In this document: positions 51,380 to 60,236 of the stretch, one piece after another | Position numbering within the stretch: the stretch's first letter is position 1 | Layout: the number at the start of each line of letters is the position of its first letter | DNA from: Acidiphilium rubrum | GTDB taxonomy: Bacteria; Pseudomonadota; Alphaproteobacteria; Acetobacterales; Acetobacteraceae | Reading direction: 5' to 3' | Length of the DNA: 60,510 bases | Assembly: GCF_900156265.1 (NCBI RefSeq) | Contig: NZ_FTNE01000023.1 | Span: forward strand, 1-60,510 | Notes under the pieces: generated by a model | What the model was told of the DNA's origin: nothing | Databases searched by the model: none | The model's input: only the letters and a program-made list of their open reading frames with translations | Program-made: the position numbers and the translations under genes

Positions 51380-52759
51380 TTATGCGGGAACCCGCGGCTG
51401 CTGTTCCTCGACCGGATCGAGCTGCTGGAACATGAACCGGAGCAGACGGCGTTTGAAATCCTTGTCCTCGCTGGTCACCGCCGGCCCCGCCCGGCGCGGC
51501 TGATGCAGGACGATCGGCGCGCCCCCGAGTGCCGCGCGCATCAGCGGATGCACCAGGCGCTTGCGATCGAGGTAGCGCTCGTCGTCATAGCCCATGGTCT
51601 CGACGATCACCGTCGCCTTGCGCCCGCTGGCTGCCTTGGCCCGCACCACGAAATCCGGAATGATCGGCGGACGAGCCTCCACGCTGGCATCCGGCGCCGC
51701 CGGATCGAATGCGGGACCCAGATCGAATTGCGGCTTCTCGATCGTCATCAACACGTTCCGCGCCTTGGCCAGCCAGATCTGCAGATCGAGCAGGTTGCGC
51801 AAGGTCACGCGCTCGTTGTCGCTGTCGAGGAGCAATAGATGCGAGCGCGATGCGACCGGATGGGCGTAGGCGCGCAGGATCGCGGCAGGACTGTCCTTGT
51901 CCGGCCGCGCGACCAGAGCCGCTACCAGATAGGGCGGTCGACGCGCCGCCGCGTCCTGGATCCTGCCGTGCCCCTCGATCTCGCCGAAGATCGACAGCCG
52001 CCCGATGACCGGGATCGATATCCCATCCATCGGCTCGATCTTCCCTTCGGAAATCGACTTGGCCGCCGTGATGAAAATGCCGTGCGGGCGCGATTTGCGG
52101 AATTTGTTCTGGGGCGTTTCCTCGATGCGCTGACGAAAGGCCTCATACTGCGGCGCATAGGTCTCGAGATACGGTCGTAGGTACACCTTGTCGGCGAGTT
52201 CGATCTGCTTCGCCGCCTGACGCAGCGCGCGATACTGGCCCGACAGATCGCGCGCGACCCAGCCGGGGCGCACACGCTGCAAGCCAGCTTCTTCAACCAA
52301 CCCGAGGAGCAGGCGGGCAAGCGGGGAACGCTCCTCGGCATGGCTCACACCGGAGAGCTGAACCCGGTACTCCACGGGTTCCACGGCATAACCCTTGATC
52401 ACACAGGGCGGTTGATCTCCCAGCCGGAAACTCGCCGTGACGTGTTTCTGCTCCTCCGGCTCGCGGAAGAAATCGCAGTCCGGTGCATGTGGCGGCCAGC
52501 AGACATTGGTATGACGACGAATATGGCTCGACGCGACCGGTACCAGCGCGGGTGGCCGGTCCTCGCCAGCACTGCCGAGGCAGTCGCACAGGATCCAGTG
52601 ACCGGGGCCGGAGTCCTGGACGCGCTTGACGATATCGCCCGCAGGCACACGCTCCGCAAACACCGCATAGCGTCCGAACGCGCGACGCAATAACTGATCA
52701 TCGCGCCGCGACAACGGCGTCGCAGGACTGGTCTTTCCTTTCGGCGCGATCGAGAGCAT
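51380..52759 (-). CDS. Cys/His-rich hypothetical protein, possibly DUF1173-like
   Basis: 459 residues. The segment HWILCDCLGS (about 53-62), then SSHIRRHTNVCWPPHAPDCD, has the Cys/His spacing of a zinc site. The C-terminal 100 residues include PDFVVRAKAASGRKATVIVE and TMGYDDERYLDRKRLVHPLM, which looks like a PD-(D/E)xK-type core (Asp...Glu-x-Lys-like strands). This overall plan recalls DUF1173 proteins of integrative elements, but that is from memory. ATG 52759 has GGGGAG upstream. It sits between the ATP-grasp and trbB-like genes. Confidence 0.6.
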   Translation of the reverse strand: MLSIAPKGKTSPATPLSRRDDQLLRRAFGRYAVFAERVPAGDIVKRVQDSGPGHWILCDCLGSAGEDRPPALVPVASSHIRRHTNVCWPPHAPDCDFFREPEEQKHVTASFRLGDQPPCVIKGYAVEPVEYRVQLSGVSHAEERSPLARLLLGLVEEAGLQRVRPGWVARDLSGQYRALRQAAKQIELADKVYLRPYLETYAPQYEAFRQRIEETPQNKFRKSRPHGIFITAAKSISEGKIEPMDGISIPVIGRLSIFGEIEGHGRIQDAAARRPPYLVAALVARPDKDSPAAILRAYAHPVASRSHLLLLDSDNERVTLRNLLDLQIWLAKARNVLMTIEKPQFDLGPAFDPAAPDASVEARPPIIPDFVVRAKAASGRKATVIVETMGYDDERYLDRKRLVHPLMRAALGGAPIVLHQPRRAGPAVTSEDKDFKRRLLRFMFQQLDPVEEQQPRVPA

Positions 52760-52781
52760 CTCCCCTTCCCCTCTCCCTCCC

Positions 52782-53933
52782 CTACCCCAGCAGCCGTCCC
52801 TGAAACCCACAGGCGCGAAGATGCGAGCAATAGGCATCATCGAGCACACCCGCGCCGTGGGCGATCTGATGCAGGTAAAGATCACCACCCCAGTTCAGCT
52901 CAAGCAAAATCGGCCCGTGGTCGGTGATCGCGACGTCCCAGGATTGCGTCCTGATCCCCGGAAACAATGGCGCGGCCCGCGTGACCAGGGATCGGAGATC
53001 GTTCCAGTCCGGGACGATGACCCCCTCGATCGCGCACCCCGTATCGGGATGGATCGGATCGCGCCGCAACGACGTCGCTTTCCCCGTCATCACCCGCGTT
53101 ACCTCACCCGTGACGAGGTCGATCGCGCCAAGCCGGTTGCCCTCCCGCCAGTAATTGTCCGCCTCGTTCGCCCGGATCGGGATTTTCAGGGCGGCGCGAT
53201 GGATGACCGGGCCGGCATCCGTGAGCAACACCAGCACTCGAACCGTGCAAACCCGTCCACCCGACATACGGCCCAGTTCAGTTGGAGGCAGAAGCGCGCG
53301 CTGGATCAGATACCCGCCCCGATAATCGAGGATGCGGGCTGCGACGGTCGGTATCGGTACGGTAGCGCCGGTCACCGCCCGGATCGTGTCGGACGTCAGA
53401 TCGACCGATACCGCGTGGATCACCCCAACGCTGAACACCCCATCGATCGGTTTGGCCACCAACGGATACTGCGACGGATCACGCAGGAACCCGACAACAT
53501 CATCGATCGAGCGCAACGCCGCGGCACCATCCAGGCCCCGGGTCGGATGTGCGACCCCGGTTATTGCGGGGACGGCGGCAATACCGGCTGCCGACAAGGT
53601 TGCTTGCGCGATGAGCTTGTCATCGGCAACAGCGCGCCAGCCGTAATCGCAGGTCGTGCGATGAAATAAGCCCTGCGCGGCAAGCCCCACGAACCGTGCT
53701 CGATCGCCCGGCATCAGCTCGCGATCCCACAGCCGATGCTGCAAGAACTCCACCGGCATCAATCGACCCGGACCACGACTCAAACGATAGGTCGACACCA
53801 ACATGCGCATCAGCCCGCCCAGCGTTGGCGCGGCATGCGGCAACGCGGCTCGAATATCGACAGTTGGCAGTTTGCCCGCAATCGGGACGGCATCCGCCCC
53901 GTAGGGCCGGGAATTGGCTAGCGCGAGTTCCAT
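52782..53933 (-). CDS. ATP-grasp protein (sugar-transfer-associated type)
   Basis: 383 residues. The central and late parts have ATP-grasp features: YPLVAKPIDGVFSVGVI (Lys strand with a Gly-rich loop), YLIQRALLPPTELGRMSGGR, TVRVLVLLTD and the metal-binding end WDVAITDHGPILLELNWGGD. The arrangement resembles proteins annotated as sugar-transfer-associated ATP-grasp. Substrate unknown. GGAGG lies 7 bases before ATG 53933 and the shared transfer motif is 31 nt upstream, so it is probably expressed with the conjugation genes, which is unexpected for such an enzyme. Confidence 0.75.
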   Translation of the reverse strand: MELALANSRPYGADAVPIAGKLPTVDIRAALPHAAPTLGGLMRMLVSTYRLSRGPGRLMPVEFLQHRLWDRELMPGDRARFVGLAAQGLFHRTTCDYGWRAVADDKLIAQATLSAAGIAAVPAITGVAHPTRGLDGAAALRSIDDVVGFLRDPSQYPLVAKPIDGVFSVGVIHAVSVDLTSDTIRAVTGATVPIPTVAARILDYRGGYLIQRALLPPTELGRMSGGRVCTVRVLVLLTDAGPVIHRAALKIPIRANEADNYWREGNRLGAIDLVTGEVTRVMTGKATSLRRDPIHPDTGCAIEGVIVPDWNDLRSLVTRAAPLFPGIRTQSWDVAITDHGPILLELNWGGDLYLHQIAHGAGVLDDAYCSHLRACGFQGRLLG

Positions 53934-53964
53934 CACAACACCTCCAGCCGGAAGCATTGCGAGC

Positions 53965-53978
53965 CGGATCGCAAGTGC
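53965..53978 (-). promoter_or_regulatory. shared transfer-regulon motif upstream of the ATP-grasp gene
   Basis: Reads GCACTTGCGATCCG on the minus strand, 31 nt before the ATP-grasp start. It matches the other copies over the first eleven positions. Confidence 0.6.
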
Positions 53979-54121
53979 ATAATGCAAACCGCACCCGCCG
54001 GTTCACGTTTCGGTGATGACGGAATGCAGGCGCGAAAGGGGATTATCGGGGCGAATAGATCAGCGAAGCGATGTGCTGATGTCTCTCGGCAATCCGGCCC
54101 TCACGGCGGCCGGCAGCAGAT

Positions 54122-55021
54122 TCAGCCGCGTTTCGAGAACCGGTCGTAGGCGGTAATCCGCTGCACCGATGGGTCCCGTCCCGCATCCAGAACCTTGGTC
54201 TTGAGATAGGCGATCTCATCGGACTGCTTCGCCTCCGGAACGTCGATATACCATGTCCGCGGCCGGAACCCCGTGTCACCACCCCAACGATAACCCCGGC
54301 GTTTCAGATCATCCTTGAGATCGAACGGCGCACCCTCGGCCCAGATCCGCCACGTCACGCTCCGGGCACGATCGAGCAGACGGCTCATCGCAATCGTGCC
54401 CGAATGCGGCAGTGGCAGGGCCAGCAGCTCGATCGCCGCGAGGCAATCATTCGCTGCCCGGTGCCGGTCGTAGAAGAAACCCGCCCCCATCGCGAGGTAG
54501 GCAAGTTTCAGGCCCTCAAACCCTTCCGCGACCCAATCGACCTCCGTCATCGAACACGCCCAGGGCTTGCCCGCGAAGGCCGGACATAGACGCTCGATGA
54601 AACGGCGATCAAACGCCGCATTATGTGCGACCACGAGAGCGGCGGGGGCCACCATTCCCTCCACCGTCGTCAGATCAATCGTCTGGTCCGTGACCATGGT
54701 ATCGGTAATGCCGGTCAGGGCCACCACCTCGGGCGGTATCGGGCGACCGGGATCACAAAAGGACTGGAAGGGCTCGCCGACATCGATGATCCGACCGTCA
54801 AGCGCATAGGTGAACGGCACGATCGCGATCTCGATGATCTCATCGGTTTCGGGATCGAGCCCGGTGGTCTCGACATCGACGAATAACCCTGGCCGGGTTG
54901 GCGTGCCAGGTTCGACAGCGACCGGCGAGCGGGGTGCCAGCTTGCGCAGGACGCGGTAGGCACCGGAGGCACTGAGCATCCGCGCCATCTCCTCGAGCCG
55001 CTTCACCTCCTCTTCGGTCAT
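54122..55021 (-). CDS. 3'-5' exonuclease (DnaQ-like, DEDDh)
   Basis: 299 residues. Exo I is FVDVETTGLD (Asp 49, Glu 51), Exo II is VAHNAAFDRRF (Asp 138) and Exo III is HRAANDCLA (His 187, Asp 192), so all DEDDh residues are present. The C-terminal 100 residues (FDLKDDLKRRGYRWGGDTGF) are an extra domain seen in some stand-alone epsilon-like proteins. GGAGGGGAGGG precedes the ATG. It may help process DNA ends during transfer or repair. Confidence 0.9.
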   Translation of the reverse strand: MTEEEVKRLEEMARMLSASGAYRVLRKLAPRSPVAVEPGTPTRPGLFVDVETTGLDPETDEIIEIAIVPFTYALDGRIIDVGEPFQSFCDPGRPIPPEVVALTGITDTMVTDQTIDLTTVEGMVAPAALVVAHNAAFDRRFIERLCPAFAGKPWACSMTEVDWVAEGFEGLKLAYLAMGAGFFYDRHRAANDCLAAIELLALPLPHSGTIAMSRLLDRARSVTWRIWAEGAPFDLKDDLKRRGYRWGGDTGFRPRTWYIDVPEAKQSDEIAYLKTKVLDAGRDPSVQRITAYDRFSKRG

Positions 55022-55119
55022 GGTCCCTCCCCTCCAGCGGCTGATTGCACGCGGTTCATAGCCCCTTGTGGGCCGCCAAGGCCATCAAACCGGGCGTGGC
55101 CCCTCGAGAGCGCGTCCCC

Positions 55120-55608
55120 TCAATAGGCGGTTCCAACCAGGATCTCGCCAATCCGCGTCGTATATCGGGGCGACAAATTCAACGCCTTGGCTGTCCAGGG
55201 GCGCGAAATCTCCGTTGCGAGCGGGCGCAGCGTATCACGGCCAAACCGACCATTGACCGCATCGAGCGCCGCCATCGCCCGCGCCGACCGCACAGGATCC
55301 CTGGTCGGAAACAGCGACACCGGCTGACTGCCCGCATCGATCAACTCGCCGAGCATGATCCCCGCCTTCGAATACCGGAACCCCACACGCCACATCGGCT
55401 CCAGCATACGGATCGCCTCACCGATCAACGATGTCGTATCGTTCGTCGCCTCGATCCGGGCCGAATGCTGGTTGCTGTACCAGGGATCGCCATTGTGCGG
55501 ATTGGTGTGGAGCAGAACCGTCATCGTGCTGGCGAGCAAACTGCCAAACTCATTCGTAACTCCTCGATCAGCGGATGCGAACATATGTGGAACATCGATG
55601 GGGGGCAA
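55120..55608 (-). pseudogene. 5'-truncated UmuC/DinB-type polymerase remnant
   Basis: The frame matches only the C-terminal part of UmuC proteins: VLLHTNPHNGDPWYSNQHSA, FRYSKAGIMLGELIDAG, AMAALDAVNGRFGRDTLRPL and LNLSPRYTTRIGEIL, which is the DUF4113-type ending. The catalytic palm and finger domains are missing, and the first 20-25 residues do not look like UmuC. The rest was probably lost in a rearrangement at about 55.58 kb. Confidence 0.82.
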
Positions 55609-55738
55609 GGGGGCCGATCATCCGGCGAATGGGCTGGCGTATGAGCGTTAATCCCCCTGGTCGAATTGGCATATTGATGATTTCTGGTAGGAGGATGCGC
55701 GCCGATGGGCAGCGGCAAAGACAATAGGGGAATATAGG

Positions 55739-56008
55739 GTGACGAAGGCATTTATCGCAGAAACCATTCAGCAATCCGCAGAGATCACCGCTGTAGCGGC
55801 GCACAAGGTTGCGGGCACATTGGTCGATGCCATCGTGGCGGAGATGAAAAAAAGCGGCAAATTCACTCTGCCGGGTTTCGGGACCTTCACGGTGCGAAAG
55901 ACCAAGGCGCGGAAAGGCGTCAATCCGCGTCTCGGCACCCCGATCAAGATCAAGGCCGGCAAAACCGTCCGGTTCAAGGCGTCACCGACGTTGAAGAAAA
56001 AAATGTGA
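55739..56008 (+). CDS. HU-family DNA-binding protein
   Basis: 89 residues, the standard HU length. LPGFGTFTVRKTKARKGVNP is the arm motif, with NPRLGTPIKIKAGKTVRFKA after it; the conserved Pro at the arm tip appears as VNPRLGTPI. The N-terminal helices (FIAETIQQSAEIT) are typical. GTG start after ATAGGG. HU bends DNA and is common on mobile elements, where it may aid transposition, replication or silencing. Confidence 0.93.
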   Translation: MTKAFIAETIQQSAEITAVAAHKVAGTLVDAIVAEMKKSGKFTLPGFGTFTVRKTKARKGVNPRLGTPIKIKAGKTVRFKASPTLKKKM

Positions 56009-56424
56009 TCTGGGTCAGAAACCGTGCGCCTGGCACATCATTTCGCCAGGATCGCGGGACCGCGTAATCGTCAACGAGAAGGCGATTCCTGGGAATACTG
56101 AGCTTCCGCTAATGGCGGGAGTTGGCCGATAGCGGCTGGTCCGCTATGGAAAAAAAAGACGCGATAGCGGACATTTGGCTTAGGAACCGCCTGCGCGGCA
56201 AGAAGCCATCGAAAATCAGTACGTCTTGGTGGCCTTCTGAGCCGCCTCGAATACATTGTGTGCGTACGTCGTACTACGTGCTCCGTATCGAGCAAGCGGG
56301 CAGTTTGTCTCTTATTTTGTCGACGCCTGCCAACGCGGACACGAGATATTTTCGTGGCCGTTTGAAAATAGCTGGCTATTTTACATAAAATGTGCAAATA
56401 TGATCACAATATTGGGGGACCCTT
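56009..56424. other. intergenic region before the RloA-like gene
   Basis: About 415 bp without a convincing gene. It holds an inverted repeat ATAGCGG-5 nt-CCGCTAT (56129-56147) and a third ATAGCGG at 56164. The last 100 bp are AT-rich and probably carry the promoter of the following pair. Confidence 0.45.
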
Positions 56425-57702
56425 ATGATATTGGAATTCCGTGTCCGAAACTTTCGATCGTTCAAAGGGGAGAGCGTCCTGTCGCTTGTTGCCTCAAAGG
56501 ATCGCAGCTTGGCAGGTACCAATACAATCCAAACGCACAATTCTTCCCTGCCGCGCGCGCTGAGAGCCGCTGTGATCTACGGCGCTAACGCAAGCGGCAA
56601 GTCCAATCTCATCCGGGCCTTGCAGTTGATGCGCGGCGTCGTTCTCGAATCTGCCGCGTCACAGCCGAATCACATGTTCAACGTCCAGCCGTTTCGGCTC
56701 GACCAGAAATCAGCGGCCGAACCCACCTTTTTCGAGGTTACTGTTCTTCTTGATGGCACTCGGTATCAATACGGGTTTGAGTTTATCTCGGCAAAAATTA
56801 TCTCTGAATGGCTGTTAGTATATCAGAAGTCGAAGCCTCAAAAGTGGTTTTATCGTAAGATTGGCATCAACGATAGCAAGGATACGTTCGAGTTCGGTCC
56901 CCACCTGCTAGGCGCAAAGCGCGTATGGCAAGAGGCCACAAGGCCGAATGCGCTCTTTCTTTCGACGGCAGTCCAGCTCAACAGTGAGAGTCTCGCTCCA
57001 CTGTATAATTGGTTCTCAGAGACGCTGAAAGTATTTCTGGATGGTGGTCAAATATCGCCTGATTTTTCGACGGGATTGATTCAGACGGTGACGGGACAGA
57101 ATAAGATTACCTCCCTGCTTTCAAGGGCAGATATCGCAATTAAGGCGATCTCCGCAGTACCAACTAAAGGCTATAAGCAGAGTATCACATTTGATCCGTT
57201 AAAGGGAACAGCAGACACAAAACTGGAAGAAGCTGAGCTGCTGCTACCTCGCTTCAAACATACGATTGACTCTGTGTCTGCTGATTTTGAATTGAGCGAC
57301 GAATCCCAAGGCACTCAGAAGCTCTTTGCGCTCGCGGGTCCCATTCTCGATATTCTGGAACACGGAAGGATTCTGGTAATTGACGAACTAGACCGGAGCC
57401 TGCATCCATTACTCGTCCGTCAGATCATCGATACCTTTCAGAACCCTGACCTGAACTGTAATGGTGCTCAGCTTATCTTTACTACACACGACACATCGCA
57501 GCTCGACACCACCCTGCTCCGGCGTGACCAGATCTGGCTAACAGAGAAGCGCCGGAATCACTCGTCTGAGTTAGTACCGCTCATGGAATTCTCTCCGCGA
57601 AAGAGCGAGGCGTTGGAAAAGGGTTACCTGTCTGGCCGCTATGGCGGCGTCCCGGTCATTGCGACTCAGTTGATCGACGAGAGCGACTGTGCCGAGAGAT
57701 AA
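56425..57702 (+). CDS. AAA ATPase, RloA/ABC-type (AAA_15/21)
   Basis: 425 residues. The beginning ILEFRVRNFRSFKGESVLSL and Walker A GANASGKS (53-60) are typical of OLD/RloA-like ABC-type ATPases. The signature-like SDESQGTQKLFAL (about 290) and Walker B ILVIDELDRSLHP (about 313-325) follow, then a His switch IFTTHDTSQLD. GGGGGA precedes the ATG. Paired with the RloB-like gene, it forms a putative anti-phage or abortive-infection module. Its base composition is lower in GC than the transfer genes. Confidence 0.9.
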   Translation: MILEFRVRNFRSFKGESVLSLVASKDRSLAGTNTIQTHNSSLPRALRAAVIYGANASGKSNLIRALQLMRGVVLESAASQPNHMFNVQPFRLDQKSAAEPTFFEVTVLLDGTRYQYGFEFISAKIISEWLLVYQKSKPQKWFYRKIGINDSKDTFEFGPHLLGAKRVWQEATRPNALFLSTAVQLNSESLAPLYNWFSETLKVFLDGGQISPDFSTGLIQTVTGQNKITSLLSRADIAIKAISAVPTKGYKQSITFDPLKGTADTKLEEAELLLPRFKHTIDSVSADFELSDESQGTQKLFALAGPILDILEHGRILVIDELDRSLHPLLVRQIIDTFQNPDLNCNGAQLIFTTHDTSQLDTTLLRRDQIWLTEKRRNHSSELVPLMEFSPRKSEALEKGYLSGRYGGVPVIATQLIDESDCAER

Positions 57703-58339
57703 TCATCCAAAATTTCGTCAGGCTCGACAGCTCGCTCGAAAGTCTGAAAATCGACCGCCTTATGAGCGTATATTGATCGTCTGCGAGGGCAAGAAAACAG
57801 AGCCGCACTACCTTGAGGATATCCGCCGTCAAAATTCAATACCTTCGGCGCATGTGAAGGTGCTTCCCAGCGCGCTCGGGACAGAGTCGCGCCAAGTTGT
57901 AGATTTCGCTCATCGCACATTCCTTGAGACTCGGTCATACGAACGGGTCTATGCGGTATTCGACCGCGACAGCCACCTGACTTATTGCGATGCGCTTGAC
58001 CGAGCTGCTGCACTCGACGGTAAGTTACAGAATGACGAGCGAAAGCCAGTGCGATTTGTAGCCGTTCCGTCCGTTCCCTGCTTTGAACTTTGGCTCCTGT
58101 TGCATTTCGAGGATGTTCAAGCATTCTCGCATCGGACTGAGACATTTAGCCGGTTGAAGCGGCACATTCCAGGCTATGAAAAAGGCTCTCGTGGCATCTT
58201 TGGTCTGACCGAACCACAGTTGGACGTTGCTTCCGCACGCGCGCAGCGTCTTCGTGTCCGTTTCGACGCCCGCGAGGCCAGCGATCCATATACAGCAATG
58301 GACGAACTTGTCGCATTATTGAGGAACTTGCGAGACTGA
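57689..58339 (+). CDS. RloB-family TOPRIM protein
   Basis: 216 residues. The N-terminal strand ILIVCEGKKTEPHYLEDI gives the TOPRIM Glu (33), and YAVFDRDSH gives the Asp pair (92, 94). SVPCFELWLLLHFED is the characteristic RloB motif. The GTG start overlaps the ATPase gene by 14 nt, so the two are coupled. RloA-RloB pairs often lie inside type I restriction-modification loci, and hsdM follows here. The TOPRIM domain is probably the nuclease effector. Confidence 0.9.
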   Translation: MPRDNHPKFRQARQLARKSENRPPYERILIVCEGKKTEPHYLEDIRRQNSIPSAHVKVLPSALGTESRQVVDFAHRTFLETRSYERVYAVFDRDSHLTYCDALDRAAALDGKLQNDERKPVRFVAVPSVPCFELWLLLHFEDVQAFSHRTETFSRLKRHIPGYEKGSRGIFGLTEPQLDVASARAQRLRVRFDAREASDPYTAMDELVALLRNLRD

Positions 58340-59159
58340 TGAATGAGCGCCGAGGAGCCCTCGGTCTTGGCGGCTTTCTATGTGTCGGGGAATAAGAGCA
58401 CCGCGCGCTTTCCGTGACGTCCGTGCCGCCGCACTGATTGTGCCTGCCATCAATGCCCTGGCGGCCGCAAGCAAATGTCCGAATTCAGGGCGCTTCTAAT
58501 CGGGAGCGGGCGATCTTCTTTCCACCCCCCTTCTCGCCGTTCGGGGCTCGCCAGCGCGGGTTTCGCGGCCTCACCGAACGAACGGCTGCTTTCGGGAGAG
58601 GCCAACCATCGGCTGAGGGGCGCCAATGAGCGCAAAGCTGCCGTTCAATTGGTTGGCCTTATATGGCAGCCTGCCGTATCCAAGGCCCGCTGCTGAGTCG
58701 CAAGGCGATGGTCGATCGTCCTGACGGTGGCATAGTCACGAATGGTTATAATGTGTCTCATACAATTCTAGACGTCTTCCCGTTATCGTATCATAATGCC
58801 AAAAACTACCCTATTAACGCGAAAAAACTGTCTCAACTAACCGCTCCTCTGGGGTATACCGCAACGAAACGGCCTGGGATCACGAATTGTGAACACGACA
58901 ATCTGATGTCGGGCTCAGATCAGTTAATTTACGCATGCAGGCCCTTAATCTGCACACGGCGAACGGGGGTGTCCGGGCGAATGTTAAATTGAAGGGAGCA
59001 ATGTTGCCTTATCTGTGTGAGTGGCCAGTTCGATGGTGCAATGGAATGATGCGATAATAGAGACGTTGGTTATAGCTCAAAAAGTAGGTTACGCTAACGA
59101 TATCCCTTGGGGGGTGGGCGTTCAACATTGCAAACTGACGAGAATGTGAGGAATAAACC
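58340..59159. other. long non-coding gap between RloB and hsdM
   Basis: About 820 bp. A minor hairpin (CCGAG-5 nt-CTCGG) lies shortly after the rloB stop. Weak frames exist, such as 58663-58992 plus, without SD or recognisable protein. GC-rich and AT-rich halves suggest a patchwork of remnants. GAGGAATAAACC just before 59160 is the hsdM ribosome site. Confidence 0.45.
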
Positions 59160-60236
59160 GTGAGCGTAGATCTACAAGACCTTTCGCGCCGTTTGTTTAA
59201 GACGGCAGAGCAACTTTGGACCAACACGTCCCTGCGTCCGGACCAATACGCCCAGCCAGTGCTCGCCCTCATCGCTCTGCGCCAGATGGAGACCCAGTTC
59301 GACGCCGTCCATGCCGAGCTCTCCAAAACCTTCAAAGGCCGTCTCAAGGCCACACCGCCGGACTATCACGGCCACGGCGCCATCTTCCTGCCTCATCACG
59401 CCCGCTTATCTTACCTCATCAGCCTACCCGAGACGGAGAACATGGCCGAGGCGCTTAACGAGGCCATGAAGGCCATCACCGAGCACAACCCCGACCTCGC
59501 TGGCGTGCTCCCACAGGGCTATGGCTCCCTGCCGAACAGCGTGCTGCGCGAGCTGCTGCGCCTGCTCCAGCCGCTCAAAATCACAGGCGACGCCTACGGC
59601 CTCATTTTTGAGTATTTTATGGGTGAGTTCGCCTCTGCCTTCATGCAGAAGGGTGGTGAGTATTTTACGCCTTCCTCCATCGTGAAACTGATCGTCGAAG
59701 TCATCGAGCCCTACCACGGCAAGATTTTCGACCCTGCCTGCGGCTCGGGCGGCATGTTCGTGCATTCCGCCGAGTTCGTCCGCCGCCACCATAAAACGCC
59801 GTCCCGCGAGATCAGCGTCTATGGCGTGGAAAAAATGTCTGATACCCGTAAGCTCTGCCGCCTGAATCTCGCGGTGCACGGCCTCTCGGGCGACATCCGC
59901 GAAGCCAACTCCTATTACGAAGACCCACACAACATGGTGGGCAAATTCGACTATGTGATGGCCAACCCGCCCTTCAACCAGTCCGAGGTGGACCGTGGCA
60001 AGCTGGTGAACGAAGCAGGTCAGGTGGAACCGCGCTTTGCTCTTGGCATCCCCAGCGTTAATAACGCCAACTACCTCTGGATAGGCTTGTTTGCAGCTGC
60101 CCTGAACGAACGCGGCCGCGCCGGCTTCGTTATGGCCAATTCCGCGTCCGATGCCGGTAATGCCGAGCGCGAGATGCGCAAAAAACTGGTAGAGACTGGG
60201 GCGGTGGATGTTAGAGCTATGGCCGAAATTGGGTGA
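59160..60236 (+). pseudogene. hsdM: type I methyltransferase HsdM, truncated by IS insertion
   Basis: The frame encodes the first 350 or so residues of HsdM: the N-terminal helical domain, AdoMet site FDPACGSGGMF (about 190-200) and catalytic NPPF (269-272). It then follows LVETGAVDV, after which an intact HsdM would continue to its C-terminal helices and HsdS-binding region. Instead it reads RAMAEIG and stops inside the end of an IS256-family element. HsdM is therefore broken at the window edge; the locus probably once held hsdS and hsdR beyond the IS. Confidence 0.85.

Noticed and set aside
58663-58992. Plus-strand 109-codon ORF between rloB and hsdM
   Set aside because: No SD, no recognisable features, and sequence quality looks like decayed DNA.
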